From assembly GCA_017562135.1 (NCBI GenBank), contig QEYB01000766.1, positions 1,054,001 to 1,118,000 on the forward strand: a DNA stretch of 64,000 nt, in the 5' to 3' direction. This document shows positions 48,301 to 60,691 of this stretch, in pieces; position 1 is the stretch's first letter, and each line of letters starts with the position of its first letter. The notes under the pieces were generated by a model. That model had not been told where the DNA came from. It saw only the letters and a list, made by a program, of their open reading frames with translations, and ran no database searches. This DNA comes from Dipylidium caninum (lineage: Eukaryota > Platyhelminthes > Cestoda > Cyclophyllidea > Dipylidiidae). The position numbers and the translations under genes were made by a program.

Positions 48301-51300
48301 GCCTCCTTGCCTCCACAGCCTGAAAGCATCGCAGAAGCCGCCGAAAAGTCGCCACCAACGATGACGCGTGGCACCTCGCCGGCCCAGACCCTCGCCTTCG
48401 TCTGAACCCACGGAAGGCTAGGAGAAACTTGGTCAATGTGCTCGGACCGCTTTCTCTGGCAAAAATGGAAATTTTTGAGGAATCCGACGGTCAAACACCA
48501 TAAGACTTACCGTCGGCAGTTCGGAAGAAGCGGAGTGAGGAGAGCGGACTTTTGCCGTAACGATTTTGAGCGCTCATGACGAGGAAGTAGGGCTGGCCGG
48601 GACGAAGGTTGTCCAGCACGGTGGAGTTCTGCGCGCCCGACACCGCGTGCTCGCTCCACCGACGTCTGCGAGGGCGCTGTTGCGAATGCTGCTCCCAGGC
48701 GGAGGCGCCCGCTGCGCCGAACTCGTCGGCGGGCGCGAGATAGAGGTGGTAGAGGCCGCGCGCTCCCACGGAGGCCACGCCTTGCCAGGTCACGAGAATC
48801 TTCGCCCCGCCGCCGCTTGCGCCATCGCCTCCTGCCGAGTCGGTGGGGGCGGTGAAGTAGCCCGTCATCACGGCGCTCACCGTTATGTTCAGCGGCGGCG
48901 ATTCCGGACCTGCGAGGGCACCAGGCGTCATCATGGGAGGGAGAGCGCGGGGGAGGAGAGGAAGAAGGGGAAAGGAAGAGGGGGAGGGGGAGAAGAGAGG
49001 TTAACCGGTGTGCGCATGCGAAGACTACCCCGAAAACCCCCTCCATTCTAACGTCCCTCGTGACAGCGTGACGGCAGGGCTTTCCACCTAAAACATGTCA
49101 TTCCGCAGGAGGACAGTGTTGACCAGCACAAGACTTGCGCCGCGAGTGCTCAGTCGTAGTCCGGTTATTCATGACCGTTTGGGCTCTGAGAGGGGAGCAG
49201 CCGCCCTTACGTTGGACACACACTTCTCGGTGCCACGAGGCGCCCCTCGCCCCCCGCCGTAGCGCAACACGGCCCGGCTCTGGCCCTACTTGCCTAGTCT
49301 GCTTTACTCCGAACGTGATGGGGCCTCGGCGGGCCAAAAGGACACTGAGTGGGGGTCGCCCTGAGGGGAGGGGCTTGGGCCCCGGCTTCCACCGCTTGTG
49401 CGCGGAGCAGAACCGTGGCAGGCTGGGCCGCACCTCCGTTTGGGCGCTGCGGCGTGAGCGGCTACAGCGTCGGTTTGAGGGGAGACAAAGAGGGGAAAGC
49501 AGTCTGCTAGGATGGCCCGGGACAAGGCAGTGCCGGGGAAACGAGAGTGGACCACTGCGCGGTGCGATCGGAAACGCGCCCTGCGTCGCCTCAGTTGTGC
49601 GCTCAGGCGGCCACGTGGATGCTCAAGTGGGCCGGTTGACATGTTTCTCGACTGCGCCACTGACGCTGCACACGAATTGCCTCAAATAAAATGGGACACC
49701 GCGAGACTAGGAGGGAAGGTTTAATTCGGGGAAAAGCCACGGAGAACGGAGGAGCGGAGCTATTTTCGGAGCGCGTTGGCTCGACTGGGAGATAGGGGGA
49801 AAAAACGGAGGCAACAGCGGCCAGTGAGGCGGGGAAGCGTCCGGCCTGGGCCAGTGACAGCAGTCAGCTGCTGCCCCCATCAATCTGACAGCCCCGCTTC
49901 CCAACGCTGCCTATCAATCAACTCAAATTACTCCTCGCGAGGGACGCGTCAAACAGCTGAAGCAGCGTGCGCAGCCCGGGGAGCGCGGCAGGCAGGGCAG
50001 TTCTTCTCCGCCCCCGGCGCCCACAGCCCCGTGCGGCGATGTCTCCGCGGGCCAGAAGGCCGCCAACCTCGCGTCCGCCTCGTCTGGCACGAGACGCGAG
50101 TGGTTCAACACGTCTCCTTGCGAGCGTCCAACATATCGCCCCTGCAGCAGCGTTGAGCTGTGCGACACCTCTCGATTCGGCGAAGAAGTCGGCCATGGGA
50201 CGTGCAAGCGCGAGTTGGGGCGTACTGGCTGCCACGCACTCCCCCTGCCGTTCCCGCCCCAAAAAACACCGGGCAGATTTCGCGTTCCCGCCTCCAGAGC
50301 CGCGAATGAGGGATAAGGGCGCGAAAACACGGAGGGCGTCTCTGGCGACCACGGGGCTTGGCACTCAACGAAGTTGAGATTCGCGGCCTACCTCGGCGCA
50401 ACACGTTCGTCGCGCTCTCGTCGGGCTGGCGACCGGCGCTGCCACTGAAGTGGGCGGCATGAAGGACCAGCGCATCTGTGGAGGACTCGCCGCAATTCCC
50501 TCGGCCTCTGGTGGAAACTTCGGCAGCCCTCCCCCTCCCCCCATCCCGGTTCGCCAGCTCCACAACCACCGTCCTGAGAGCCGCCTTCTGCGCGTCGCAT
50601 CCGCAGGCTGCGGGAGTGCGGGTGTGCGGGGCCTCGACCCGCGTGAGGATAGTGCATAACGAAGACAAATTACAGTGAACAGCGGTGGCCCCATGGAGGC
50701 GGACACAGCGGCCAGACCGTTTGGCCTCAGCAATCCTTCGCTCCCTCTTAAGCGGCGTCCCGGCTCTTCAGCCCACTCGCATGGCCGAACAGGTTCTACT
50801 CCGCCGGGATGGGGACGACGGCTAGCCACTCCGCGGAAAGGAGGCATGCAGTTGGGTGGGCACTCACGCTGTCCAGGCGTCTCAAAGCCCTGCACCATGC
50901 TCCAGGCATCGGCCGCCTCGGATGCGCCGCTGAAGAGGGAGACGGCGCGCACCGCAAACTCGTAGACCGTTTCCGGGCGGAGGCGTCGCAGGACTACGCT
51001 CGTGGCGTCGGGATCCGAGATGTTCACCACCTGCGGCGGCGCCGGGACGAGCGCCGGGGAGGGCAGGAGCGGCTCTCCGGCCCTCGACCGCCGAGTGGGG
51101 TGGTAGCGCACCTGGTAGCCCAGAAGGCCTCTGTAGCGCGACTTGTGAAATTCCCGAGGCAGCTCCCACTGCAGAGTGGCCTCCGTGGAGGTTATCCGGC
51201 TGACGAGGAGGTTCACGGGAATCGGGTGGCGCCGCGCGGTCTCCAGGCTGTCTGAATGGTCGAGGAGAGGAAAGTGGCACTTGTAAGAGAAAGGCTTTAC

Positions 51301-54300
51301 ATCAACGGTCAGCATTGGCCTCTGGCGTGGGGTTTGAGAACTCGAAGGTGCTTGCGCGAGGCGTCGCAAAATCGTAAGATGGCCCGGGCCGCAGCACCTG
51401 CAGCGTGATGGCTACCGTGGGAACCTTTCGGGCTTTGGGCGGTCTGCTCCACAGCTACTCTCTGGCTGCCATTGCCCTCAATGTCTGCAGCAGAAGTGGG
51501 CAAGGCGTACAGAGCCTCATCAATGCCACCCCCCACGATCGTAATTTTCATTTTGTCACGGGCGGAAGTGGGCCTCAGAGGCCCAGGAGCGGCGGGGACT
51601 CCACCTCGAGCAGGAAATGTCCGGGTCCACCTCGCGCTGCCCCGTGAAAGCGAGTGGCCGAGGCAGCGGGGTCCACTGCCTGCCTCAGCGTGGCCGAGCT
51701 GACCCCAGTCGAGCCCGTCTGTTGCAGTCTGCCTCCTCGCGCCTTCCGCGGTCAACGAACGAAGCGCTCCACTGCGCCTGCGCGGTGATACACAGGACGC
51801 ACAGCGTCCATGGCGAGAAGCACAACAGGCTGCCTACCTTGTCTAAACAAGGTGCTCCTGGCGATAAACAGCATTCCTCCATGTCAGGTGGACAGGTTTG
51901 AGAGAATTTGGGGCGCACAACAACGTGGCGGAGGGGGCAGGCGGGGGGGGCGGGAGGCGGAGGGAGGGAGGGAGACGGGAGGAGGTGGGCTGCGGGTGGA
52001 CCGGCTGAACAGGCGTGACACCTGAGAGTAAACACGAGGCGACGTGCAGGTTGGCACACGCCCTCGTAAAACTGTCGTTCAAGCACGCGTCAAGTCCCCA
52101 AAGCTGGACATTTTGACATTTTCGAGGACGTCAGCGGACGGAGACTCGGCACACGAGCAGAGGGTGTTGCTTTCACTCGGGCTCGCGTGAGCAGTGGGCG
52201 AAGGGGCCAGACGGTGCTCTTGCCCCGGACGCTGCACCATCCAGAAGCGCCGTCCGTGACGGGGCCGGCAGTCTGTGACGGCGTCACCGGTGCAATTAAC
52301 GCCCACAGCGGAGGCCCGCAAGGCGGCTTCGTCACTGGGTGTCCTCGACGTGAGCCAATCCGGGTTGACCGGGCATTCGGAGGTGAGTCGGGTGGCCGCA
52401 GAATTCAACAAATTTTTATGTGGACGAGCAAAGTGTCACGTCGCCTGGCAAGCTCTACGCGGAGTTGCGACGACGCGGCGACCTCGGGCAGTCGGGCTGG
52501 GAGGGGCTGCACGGGGGGGGAGGCTGGACAACGACGCGGCGAGCATGGGGAGGGGCACTTTTGCGGGAAAAATCCCGCCAAATGGGTGACCGGAAGTGGA
52601 GGCACCGGGAGCGGCTTCGGCCGAGGTGAAGAGCGATGTCCCAACGAGAGCCAACCTACCCTTGTTGCGATGCCGCGGCGTGGCCACTGTGTAGGCGGAG
52701 GGTCCGTCCTCACCGGGGATGACGGCGATCAGTCGGAAGTGGTACGGCGTCCCTGCGCCTAAAAGGCGAGCGTTGGGTGGCCACTTAAGAGCTATTAACA
52801 GGTGATTTGGCCGCACCCCCCCCCAACGCGCCCCCTCGAGTGGAGGTGGTGCCTTTTAGACGATTGCTAATTTGCATGGCAGGCGAATAAATTAGCGGCG
52901 AGGCGAAAAGGGCGCCCCGCCTCGGGGAACACCTGCGCACGAGATGGACGCGCGTCTGTCAAGCCGCGATGGGGGCTTGACACGGCCAGAAATGGCCACC
53001 CGCCTCCTCGCAGGCGCACACGTCCGTCCTCACGGAGGCCATCCAGGCTCACCCGGGAGCATCCCCCACCTTCCAGGCCCCCTGTCCGGGGCAGCTCAGC
53101 CGGGAGTCACTTTTGCACTCACCAACTCCACGCCTCAGTGCTTCCACAGCCTGCGGTGCAGGCGCATCCCCGTTGATGAGCGCCCGAGCCCCGCACAAAC
53201 CCTCGTCTGACATTTCGAAACAGCCCCACGTATGGTGGCCGAGGACCTCCTCTGCGCTACGCCTTCCATTCCGCCTGCCTCGCACCCGTCCCCGTCCCCG
53301 TCCGCCTCGTCTCAGCGCCCACTCTCTGACCCACACGTACAACGGGGCCGCATTCCGAGCGGGTGGAGGGACCTCCTCTTGTGCTGACGTGTGCTCAAGG
53401 GACGGGGAGGGGGAGAATGGCAGGAAGCTGGCCCGCCGTTGGTCAACAGCGGTGGGAAGGCCCCCTCATCTTTATCCAATAAGAGTTCAGTTCCACTAAT
53501 TCTCTTCGCCTCCCTATAAGTTCGAGTGTCTCCTCTTAGGTCCTCCGCAACCGCCTGAGTTGGGCGACACTCTCGTCAAGCAAACCCTCCTCCCTCCCCT
53601 CCCCTCCCCACCCCCTCCTGGACGAGAGAGCAGATTCTGCCAGGAAGGCCGCGGTCAGAAGGAGCTGCTGCCAGAACGCAGAGAAGTTTAGTAAATGAGC
53701 ATCCGTGAGGAGCTTTGCATTTTCAATGAAACCCCCCGACCAAAGGACTCGAAGGCTTCACAACCCTCGCGGCCGCAGATTTTCCAGGGGGCCGTTTGGT
53801 CCACGCCGCCCGTTGCTACCCGCAGTCAGAGGCGCCGCCTTTGCCTCCGTCGTGGGCGCCCTCCTTCGTCTCGCCGGCAAACGCGGTAGTTAGCTTAAAC
53901 CGGTCGTGCGCGGCGAGGAGGAGACTTACGGAGGTCCTTGAGCGTGTAGGACGTGAATTTGGCGCTGATCGTCTCTTCAGCGGGTTCCGCCTCGCCAGTC
54001 AGCCAAATGAGGCGGAGCATGACGTTGGGGGCCACCTGAAGGGATCCGCCCAGCTCCACGTCCTCTGCCTCGGCCTCCACCTCCTCGTAGTCCCATTCGG
54101 CTCGGTCGTGGGGCTCGAAGAAACGTCCACTGCCCCGGCTGCGCCGCCACTTGATGGTCCACGAGAGATGAACCGCGTTGATCAGGCCCTGGCCGCGGAA
54201 ATCCGTTATCTGCAAGGAGGCAAGCGCCATCATTCCAGAGAGGTCAGCAACTCCTTCACCGCACCGCCGCATTGACGCTACCAGCCGTGGCGTGGGGATT

Positions 54301-57300
54301 TGCAATTTCGTCGTCTACGCAGCGGACCCCCCTCCGGGACAGTGTCAACGAGGATGTCACCGCCACACACGACCGCTCCTTCCTCCTCATCCCCGTCCCC
54401 GTCCCCGTCCCCATCCCCATCCTGGGTCGGATGGGCGACTTAATGGCGCCTGCACCGGCAGTGCCACCGTGCTGATTTACTGAAAAAAGCCGGCGGCGCC
54501 AGCGACGACAGACTCTATCAAGCCACGTCAACTGCGCCGCTGTCCGACGAAACAGTCAACCTTCCCCTCCGCCTGCCTTATCTCGCCCCCCTCCCCCCTC
54601 TCTCCCCTTCCCCCCGAGACCGGGGACCTGCCACGACCGTCACTTCAGAACTCTGGTTGCCTTCGTATGCAAGCGCCCACGAAATGAAACGTTGGCGAAA
54701 CCACTGCCGGAAGAGGCCTTCAGGAGATTCTCTTCCTTCTCCTCCTCTCCTCTCGATGCCATCGCCATTGCTCATTCCCTTCCTTCTCCTCCACTTTCCC
54801 ACGTGAGAAGAGCGAAGGCGCGCAGACTGAAAGCGCCGGTGAGCGTGGCCAAACGCTCTCGATGACGTCTGGCGCGGCGGTGCTCCTGTGATTCACCACT
54901 GCCTCGCGCTGTCGGCGGACACACTCGCCAATGGCTTATCTGATAACAAACGACTTCGCTGCCTCGCGGCGTCCCCGCCTCATCGCCCACGCTGCGCCGA
55001 GTGGCCGCCGGCCCGATTCTATCAGCGTTGTCTATAGAAGCACGACGTAGCAACAACCGTCTCTTCACATGTCTCGTCTCCTCGCTGTTTCACACCAACC
55101 CGCGACGCATTGGCTCGCGGACTGGGGTCTGGTGTCACGACTGTGCGACGGTGGTATCTGATCGTTTGTGCTACTTGTGTGCGAGGTGCCGGCGGCGCGG
55201 ACGCGGCATGGCCTCCCCTCCCGATGCTCGGGTGGTCCCGCGACTCTCCCCTCTGGCGGCCCGTTCCGCCCCCCCCCGAGCCGAAGTCAGTGCAAATGCG
55301 TCCAACAGAACCTGCAGCCGAAGGCGTCTCCCCCGGTGAACAAGTGAATGGTCTCGTCGCCTCCAACTAAGACGTCAATCACGTGGGTCATGCGGGCCAC
55401 CGGGAGCTCCCGAGTGCCGCACGTTGAGCTGAGGGGTGGCGGACGAAGCGGGCTGAGCCATGCGGCGGACGGGCACAGCCAACGCCGACTCGGGCCGCGG
55501 GTCGCATGGAGGCGGAGGCGGCTCGGCGCCGAGATGGCGCGTCGGGCGGTCGTCGCGAACGCCTCTCCGGTGAGAAGAAGGGTGAATTTTGGGGGCAGAA
55601 GCGGAAAAGAGAAGTGTGCAGAGAGCGCGTGGCTACCAACGCCGAAGCAGAAAATTAATTATTCAAGCGGCGAGAGCGAGCAAACGAAAGACTGCAGGTC
55701 CCGTGTCTGCCGCGCCGAGGAGCGCTGTCTTCGCGAAATGAGGGCCAATTCAAAAAGTCGAATTAATTGATGAGCCAGCCGTGCCGCGGGCTGTGCCAAG
55801 TCACACGGAGGCGTTGCGCGCTGCCCCCCCCCGGACTCTTCTGACACCGGTCCGCGGGGGGAAGCACCTCCGTCTTCTCCTCCTCCTCTCGGCACAACTT
55901 CTTGTTGGCCGCGGTCTGTTGCGTCGTCTTGTTGAAACTTCCGGCCTCCCTTTTTCAAGCGGGACATCGCCGCGCAGAAGGGAGCGTCCGCTGCGGGTCT
56001 TGTCGGTGAACCTAGTGTTTCAGCCCGGTTAAGTGACGCGAAGTGCTTCGGCAAGGCCGACTAAAGGTGGACGGAGCAGCGCCGCGAAGCCCGGTGACAA
56101 AAAATTCCGGAGAGAGGCTAACTTTGCGCCGATCTGGCCGGGAGAGGCAACAACTCTCTCCCCACCTCTCCCCTGCAGGTACAACACCGGCCCCGACCGC
56201 CGCCTCGTCCTCACCCTCCCGCGCCTCTGCCCAGCCCGGGAGCGGAATTGCAATACCTCTGCTGATATCGGAGTTGTAGCAAATTAACTGGAAGGAGGAA
56301 GATTAATGAAGCGGCGAAAGACTCCTCCCTCCTCCTCCTCCACACAGCGGCCGTGACTAAGGCATTGTGTTAGTCTTTTTTTCCACAAACAAGCAGTCCC
56401 GCGTACGTACAATGCGACACTGCGGAGTGCGGCGAACGCTGAGTCCACCCGTCGACGGACCCACCGGCTCCGAGCCGTTACCTTCTGGGGGCGGTGCGGG
56501 GCGGTGCGAGTCAGGGCAGACGCGCCAAGCGGCCGCGACACGGTGGAGAAGGCGGCAGGGAGAAGCTTCGGATCACTCGGTGCCCTTCTGCTCCCCGGGC
56601 ATCTTGAGGCGCCGCGACGGACCGTCGCAGGAGCGCTGTGAGGCGGGGACGATGAGCGCGGGTCCGAAGGCGTGATACACGCACACTCCTCTCGAGTCCC
56701 CTGCCTCGGCGAGGCGGAAGGACGCACCGTGAAAGGCGCACTGGGTTAAATCCGCTTTTTCACCTTGAGAAGGAGGGTGAATCACGAGTCTCTGTCTCCC
56801 GCCTCCTCCACCTCCTCTCGCCGGTGGGGGAGTGCGTGGCCTCTAATTGATGCCGCTCGTTGGAGGAGAAAAAAGCAACAGGTTGGAGCCGATGTTAAGT
56901 GCTCTGATTTGCTGCGTATGGGCAGTGAGTAAATGAAAATCGGAAGTCTCCTCTGCCGAAGGGAGAACGACCGAGAGCCCTGACGACGGGGATGGCGGGA
57001 ATGGTGCAGTTCCGCTCTGCTCTCGAGTCGTTTCGTTCCCTTATGGATCTGTTGGCGCACAGACCCCTCAGACTGGCGAAGGGGAGGAGGGGAGGGAGGG
57101 GGGGCTCAGACTCAACGGGACTGCCCTCCTACCAGCCCGGAGATCGGCTAATCGTGCATCCAGAGGGGGCGGAGTGGACCTGAGGCAGCCGCTACCCTCC
57201 CCAGCCGGACTTTCGTGGGTGGAACACACGGGTCGGGGACACAAGCGTATCAAGCAAGTTCGCCTCTACCACGTCTCCCTGTCCACGCAGACACAACGGT

Positions 57301-60300
57301 CGGTGGGAGTTGCATCGCGCGCTGCGCCTCCCCTTCCTGCAACCGTCTGTTTACGTCTTGCCGTCCCGACCGTGGTGACAATGCCAGCAAACGAACAGAA
57401 CGGAACAGTGACACGCGCATGAGAGCGCAAATGCCCACGGAGAGAGAGAAATAACCAACTGGGTGAGCGACAAGACGTTTGGGCTGTAGCGCACGTGCAA
57501 CAATTGCACCTCGGTTGGAAATCTGGGCCGGCGGTCGCGCAAACCGCCTCGGTGACTGCGACCGGACTCAGAAGAAGAAGAAGAGGGTGGGGCGAGTGGG
57601 CGCAGTTCGATTCGCCTCAAAGGGGCAACCTGCTCCGTCGGAAGCGGTTGGGACGAGTGTTACTTAGTTCCTCCGCGAGAACGCCACCTCCGCGGACTGG
57701 ACAGAGAGGGGAGGACAGCCACGGCCGCCACCAACGCCATCGAGACCTCCCTCTTAGCTGCAGACCAACCTACTCCCGGCGGACGTGGCGCCCGTCAACT
57801 CCGCCGGACGAGCCGAATTTGTCCCCACACGGTCGCACCGCTCATTTCCCCAAACCGCTCTCGCACGCCAAAACAGTGGGCGGTTTGCGTCGCACGGGCA
57901 GTGCCGCCTTTCGCACTACCTTGAGTGCTGGAGGCTTTAACCAACTCACAGTTTCCTTAGTCCGCCTGGTTTTCAGCACGCCGATTCGAAGTGCCACTCA
58001 TTGTGGGCCCGAAGTCCCCACCCGCCTATTAGGAGGGCGAAAACGACCGCTCGAGTGAACTCGGCAGGAGCGAATGTGCGGTAGCTCGCCTATTAACCGG
58101 GCCGCAAACGGAGCCCGTGGTCTGCCACATTCTCCCCTCGACTCACCTTGTCCGGCACGAGGTAGTTGGGAGGCGGGCTGGCGTCGACGTCTCCCTCGAA
58201 GCCGTCCTCGAGGCCGCCGCTCCGCAGTGGCGGCGACGCCGGTGACGGCGGCAGCGGCAGTGTCGGTGCGGCGGTGGTGACGAAGGCCTCCATGTCGATG
58301 ACGCGAGCCTCGCCCTGCGTGCGAAAACGCACCGGCGGCGACCACCGACCCTGGCCGCCGCGGGTGCTGGCCAGCATTCGCAGCGTGTAGTCCGTGCCCG
58401 GCATCAGCTCTGCCCATGGAGAAGGAGGGAGTGTGAGGGCCGGGAAGACAGGCCACAAGCCACGAGGGGAGCCGTCAACCTCTCCCATTTCCCCGTCGCA
58501 AAATTTTTTCCTCAAATAAAGTCATGTCTCCTGAACACCCACCACAACACATCGCACACCGCTTAAAACGCACATCCACCGACTCGCCCCGCCAGGCCGT
58601 CTTTCGTTGCTCTCGCGGGGTCGTACTGCGAGGAGATGGCAATTTGCCACTTGAGATTTTTGCGCGACATGTGATCCAGGGCAGACTTGGCAGTGGCAGT
58701 GGAGGGGAGGAGGAGATCATTCACGTCTGCCCAAAAAACACCTTCCCAGACGAGTTGCGACGCAGGAGGGCTGGCAAAAAGCGGCGCTGAGGCTCCCCCC
58801 TCCAACCGCAATCATATGCCACGTCCGCGAGTCTACGGTTCACGTATGTCCCAACGCGGTTCTTCGAGAAATCGGGCCAGTATCCACGCCGAGGTGCAGC
58901 CGGGTAACCGGACACTTCTCCCTTCCCTCATCCATCAACCCGTCCGCGCGGTGACACGGGTAATGAAGGGAGAAGGCGGACGTTCTGAGAGTCTGGGGTA
59001 TGCAAAGGAGGTGTAAATTGTCCTTTCCGTTGGGAGTTGGACGCCCCCCGCCCCCTCAACACCCGTCGCTGCCTACGGGGCTCGGCGGCCTCGTGGTCGG
59101 TTGGGGAGGCCTTCGATGCCACCCAAGGGGCTTAAGAGTGCGCGAAAACGGCCGAGAAAATGAAGCGACCCCGGAGTCTTCCGTACGAGTCGATATTTCC
59201 TCCTCCAGGCGGATGCAGGCAGCCCAAATGACCTCCTCTGGGTGATGTCCGCCGCAATGAGACGGAGAAGTCGTGCTGTCACGAGGTGAAAAGGCCACAG
59301 TGAAAGCCGTCACCTCAGCAGGCGGTGTGACAGGTCCCCCTCGCCGCTGTCAAGGGGCGGGGAGTTATGTCTCTGACACGCTGTAATCTCGCATGCCGAT
59401 GACGCTGAGCCGAGGCGCTGTCTCGCTCGCCGAGTTGGTGCTTGTGATGGATGACTTGGCGTTGCTCTGACGACGGCAAGCGAGGGAGGCGTCGCACGAG
59501 GCGACTGAATCACCGCGCCTGCGGTCAGACTGGTGGCGAATGTGCAAAGTCGACTGGGGCGAGCGCCTCCGTCAGCGCCGAGCACGCACATTTTCGCACC
59601 GGACGCGGGTCTGGGCGGCACTCCTCGGAGGCGGCAGCTCTGACTGCGAACTCGCGCGCAGTGAGGAGAGGAGGGGATGCTGGCAGTCGTGGGTGGGCTG
59701 ACTCACCGCCCCGTCCGCCCCGGCTGCTCTGAAGGGACAGAAGAGCGCGGGACAGAGGGCGGGGTGGGGTGGGGCTGGGGCTGGGTTGTTCAACGCCCTC
59801 GCGATGTCGTATCGTCGCGTTGTGCCGTGAGGGAGTGCGCGCCGCAGGACCAAAAGGCCTGCATCTGACGTCCACCGACTGGAACACACCTCAGGTCGAG
59901 TGGTGTCCTCAGCCGTAGTGGTTGAGAGGGCACGCGGTCGCCCCTTCCACCTCCTCCTATAACCTTGGACGACAGCGGGGCGGGGCTACCGTCGCAAGGG
60001 GCAGTCGGGGCGGCCCCAAGCTCTCCGCAGTGAGTCCACCGCCAAATCCACGTCAGCCACGCACCGAGGACGAGTCGCCTCCCCGAGAGCTGTTGGCAGC
60101 AGACTAAGGTGGTATGAAATGGAACAGACACTTTCGCTTGTTCCCCCACCTTCATCTGGTGAATGAATTTTACTAGCTCCTCCTCCTCCGCCTCCTCCTT
60201 TTCCTCCTTCGCCCTTCACTCCTGTGACATTTTCACACCGTGAAGTTCATTCGATTGGGTGGAGAGAAAGCATAAGCCTCTCCTGAATTTCCGCCGAGTC

Positions 60301-60691
60301 AAAAGGGAATAATATGGGGAAAGCCAAAGTCCATCCCACAGTGGCGTAGTCTTGCACCTGCAAACGGCGAGCGAGAAGCTACGGTCGCCTCGAAAGGGCT
60401 CTTCAAGGGAGGCACAGGGGAAAACAATGGGCTACGCGTGCGGGAATCAGATAAGAGGACACAAACACACGCAGAGGGGAAGGGGCATGAAAAGGATGTT
60501 TATCGCGGGCACAGACACACACCTGTCAGAGCGTAGTCAGTTGCCTCCGGACCGACGGTTATCAGCTGGGTGGTCTCGTAGGTGGAGTTCACCTCCATTA
60601 TGAAGCCCATCAACTTGCCGTTGCATTCAATGTCCTCCGGGAGGCTCCACGAGATCTCCGCCGACTGACCGCTCAGCACCCGCACACCGAT
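42219..60691 (-). CDS. DCC: DCC/neogenin/UNC-40-type netrin receptor, 3' eleven exons
   Basis: A single-pass receptor for netrins (or repulsive guidance molecules) in axon guidance and cell migration. Exons, 5' to 3': 60691-60523, 58409-58147, 54209-53930, 52758-52660, 51251-50868, 48909-48511, 46394-46064, 45173-44602, 43826-43416, 42956-42820 and 42329-42219. Every join is in phase, giving 1,051 residues from a phase-0 start. Domain order: FN3 (about 1-90), a Ser/Pro/acidic linker, FN3 (145-270), FN3 (271-398), FN3 (399-531), membrane-proximal linker, helix at about 596-620, then a long cytoplasmic tail. The tail ends in STEELTEEMANLEGLMKNL, the P3 motif diagnostic of DCC and neogenin. Ig domains and the first FN3 domains are not in the window. 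DCC versus neogenin cannot be decided from this part. Confidence 0.93.
42820..42956 (-). CDS. DCC: DCC exon: cytoplasmic, penultimate
   Basis: Encodes AESERPTCDEMRYQNHASIK and LPIPRISALDERNLS, ending in phase 0 before GTGAGT. Confidence 0.88.
43416..43826 (-). CDS. DCC: DCC exon: cytoplasmic, poly-His
   Basis: Encodes SPDMREASGDAKRG, an eight-His run made by a GTG/CAC repeat (plus strand near 43735-43761), then PLPPKMEDLFASPNKSPGRP and SLTESFMELQQPRLDTHSV. Phase 1 at both ends. Confidence 0.9.
44602..45173 (-). CDS. DCC: DCC exon: cytoplasmic, His/Ala-rich, local frame anomaly
   Basis: Starts EKGEMNSPLTQTSHDSHNSD and ends with a poly-Ala run and ERYLTVSHAGLLG in the exon's own frame. Exon length fits both neighbours. 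The middle (about 44720-44870) looks coding in a different frame (ESDCRTTPVDSDLESAKSS), so two opposite one-base indels are suspected. Confidence 0.8.
46064..46394 (-). CDS. DCC: DCC exon: transmembrane helix
   Basis: A membrane-proximal segment (IQRFSEQLDVLLKTL) is followed by the helix WVLVSAVLAAIVVTIAVLAA and a basic stop-transfer RRFSRSR. Ends in phase 2 before GTACGC. Confidence 0.93.
48511..48909 (-). CDS. DCC: DCC exon: last FN3 domain
   Basis: PESPPLNITVS leads into a Gly-rich ILVTWQGV strand. Closing motifs are LDNLRPGQPYFLVMSAQNRY and GKSPLSSLRFFRT. Arg-rich and Gly/Ser-rich loops enlarge the domain. Confidence 0.92.
50868..51251 (-). CDS. DCC: DCC exon: complete FN3 domain
   Basis: Encodes PVNLLVSRITSTEATLQWEL, LLGYQVRYHPT, and LRPETVYEFAVRAVS to FETPGQ: a whole FN3 domain in one symmetrical phase-1 exon. 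Confidence 0.93.
52660..52758 (-). CDS. DCC: DCC exon: second half of FN3
   Basis: Encodes AGTPYHFRLIAVIPGEDGPS and YTVATPRHRNK; phase 1 at both ends. Confidence 0.88.
53930..54209 (-). CDS. DCC: DCC exon: first half of an FN3 domain with acidic insert
   Basis: Opens ITDFRGQGLINAVHLSWTIK. An insert rich in Glu/Asp (WDYEEVEAEAEDVEL) precedes VMLRLIWLTGE and TSYTLKDL. Confidence 0.85.
54385..54420. repeat. CCCCGT hexamer array in a DCC intron
   Basis: Imperfect CCCCGT/CCCCAT hexamers. A shorter related run lies near 53286-53305 in the next intron. Confidence 0.7.
58147..58409 (-). CDS. DCC: DCC exon: second half of FN3 and long linker
   Basis: LMPGTDYTLRMLAST and WSPPVRFRT close the FN3 fold. 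Then comes a Pro/Ser-rich, acidic linker ending NYLVPDK, before GTGAGT in phase 0. Confidence 0.88.
60523..60691 (-). CDS. DCC: DCC exon: first half of an FN3 domain
   Basis: Encodes IGVRVLSGQSAEISWSLPED and IMEVNSTYETTQL, the A-E strands with the conserved Trp, and ends YALT in phase 1 before GTGTGT. The upstream exon is not identified. Confidence 0.88.
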
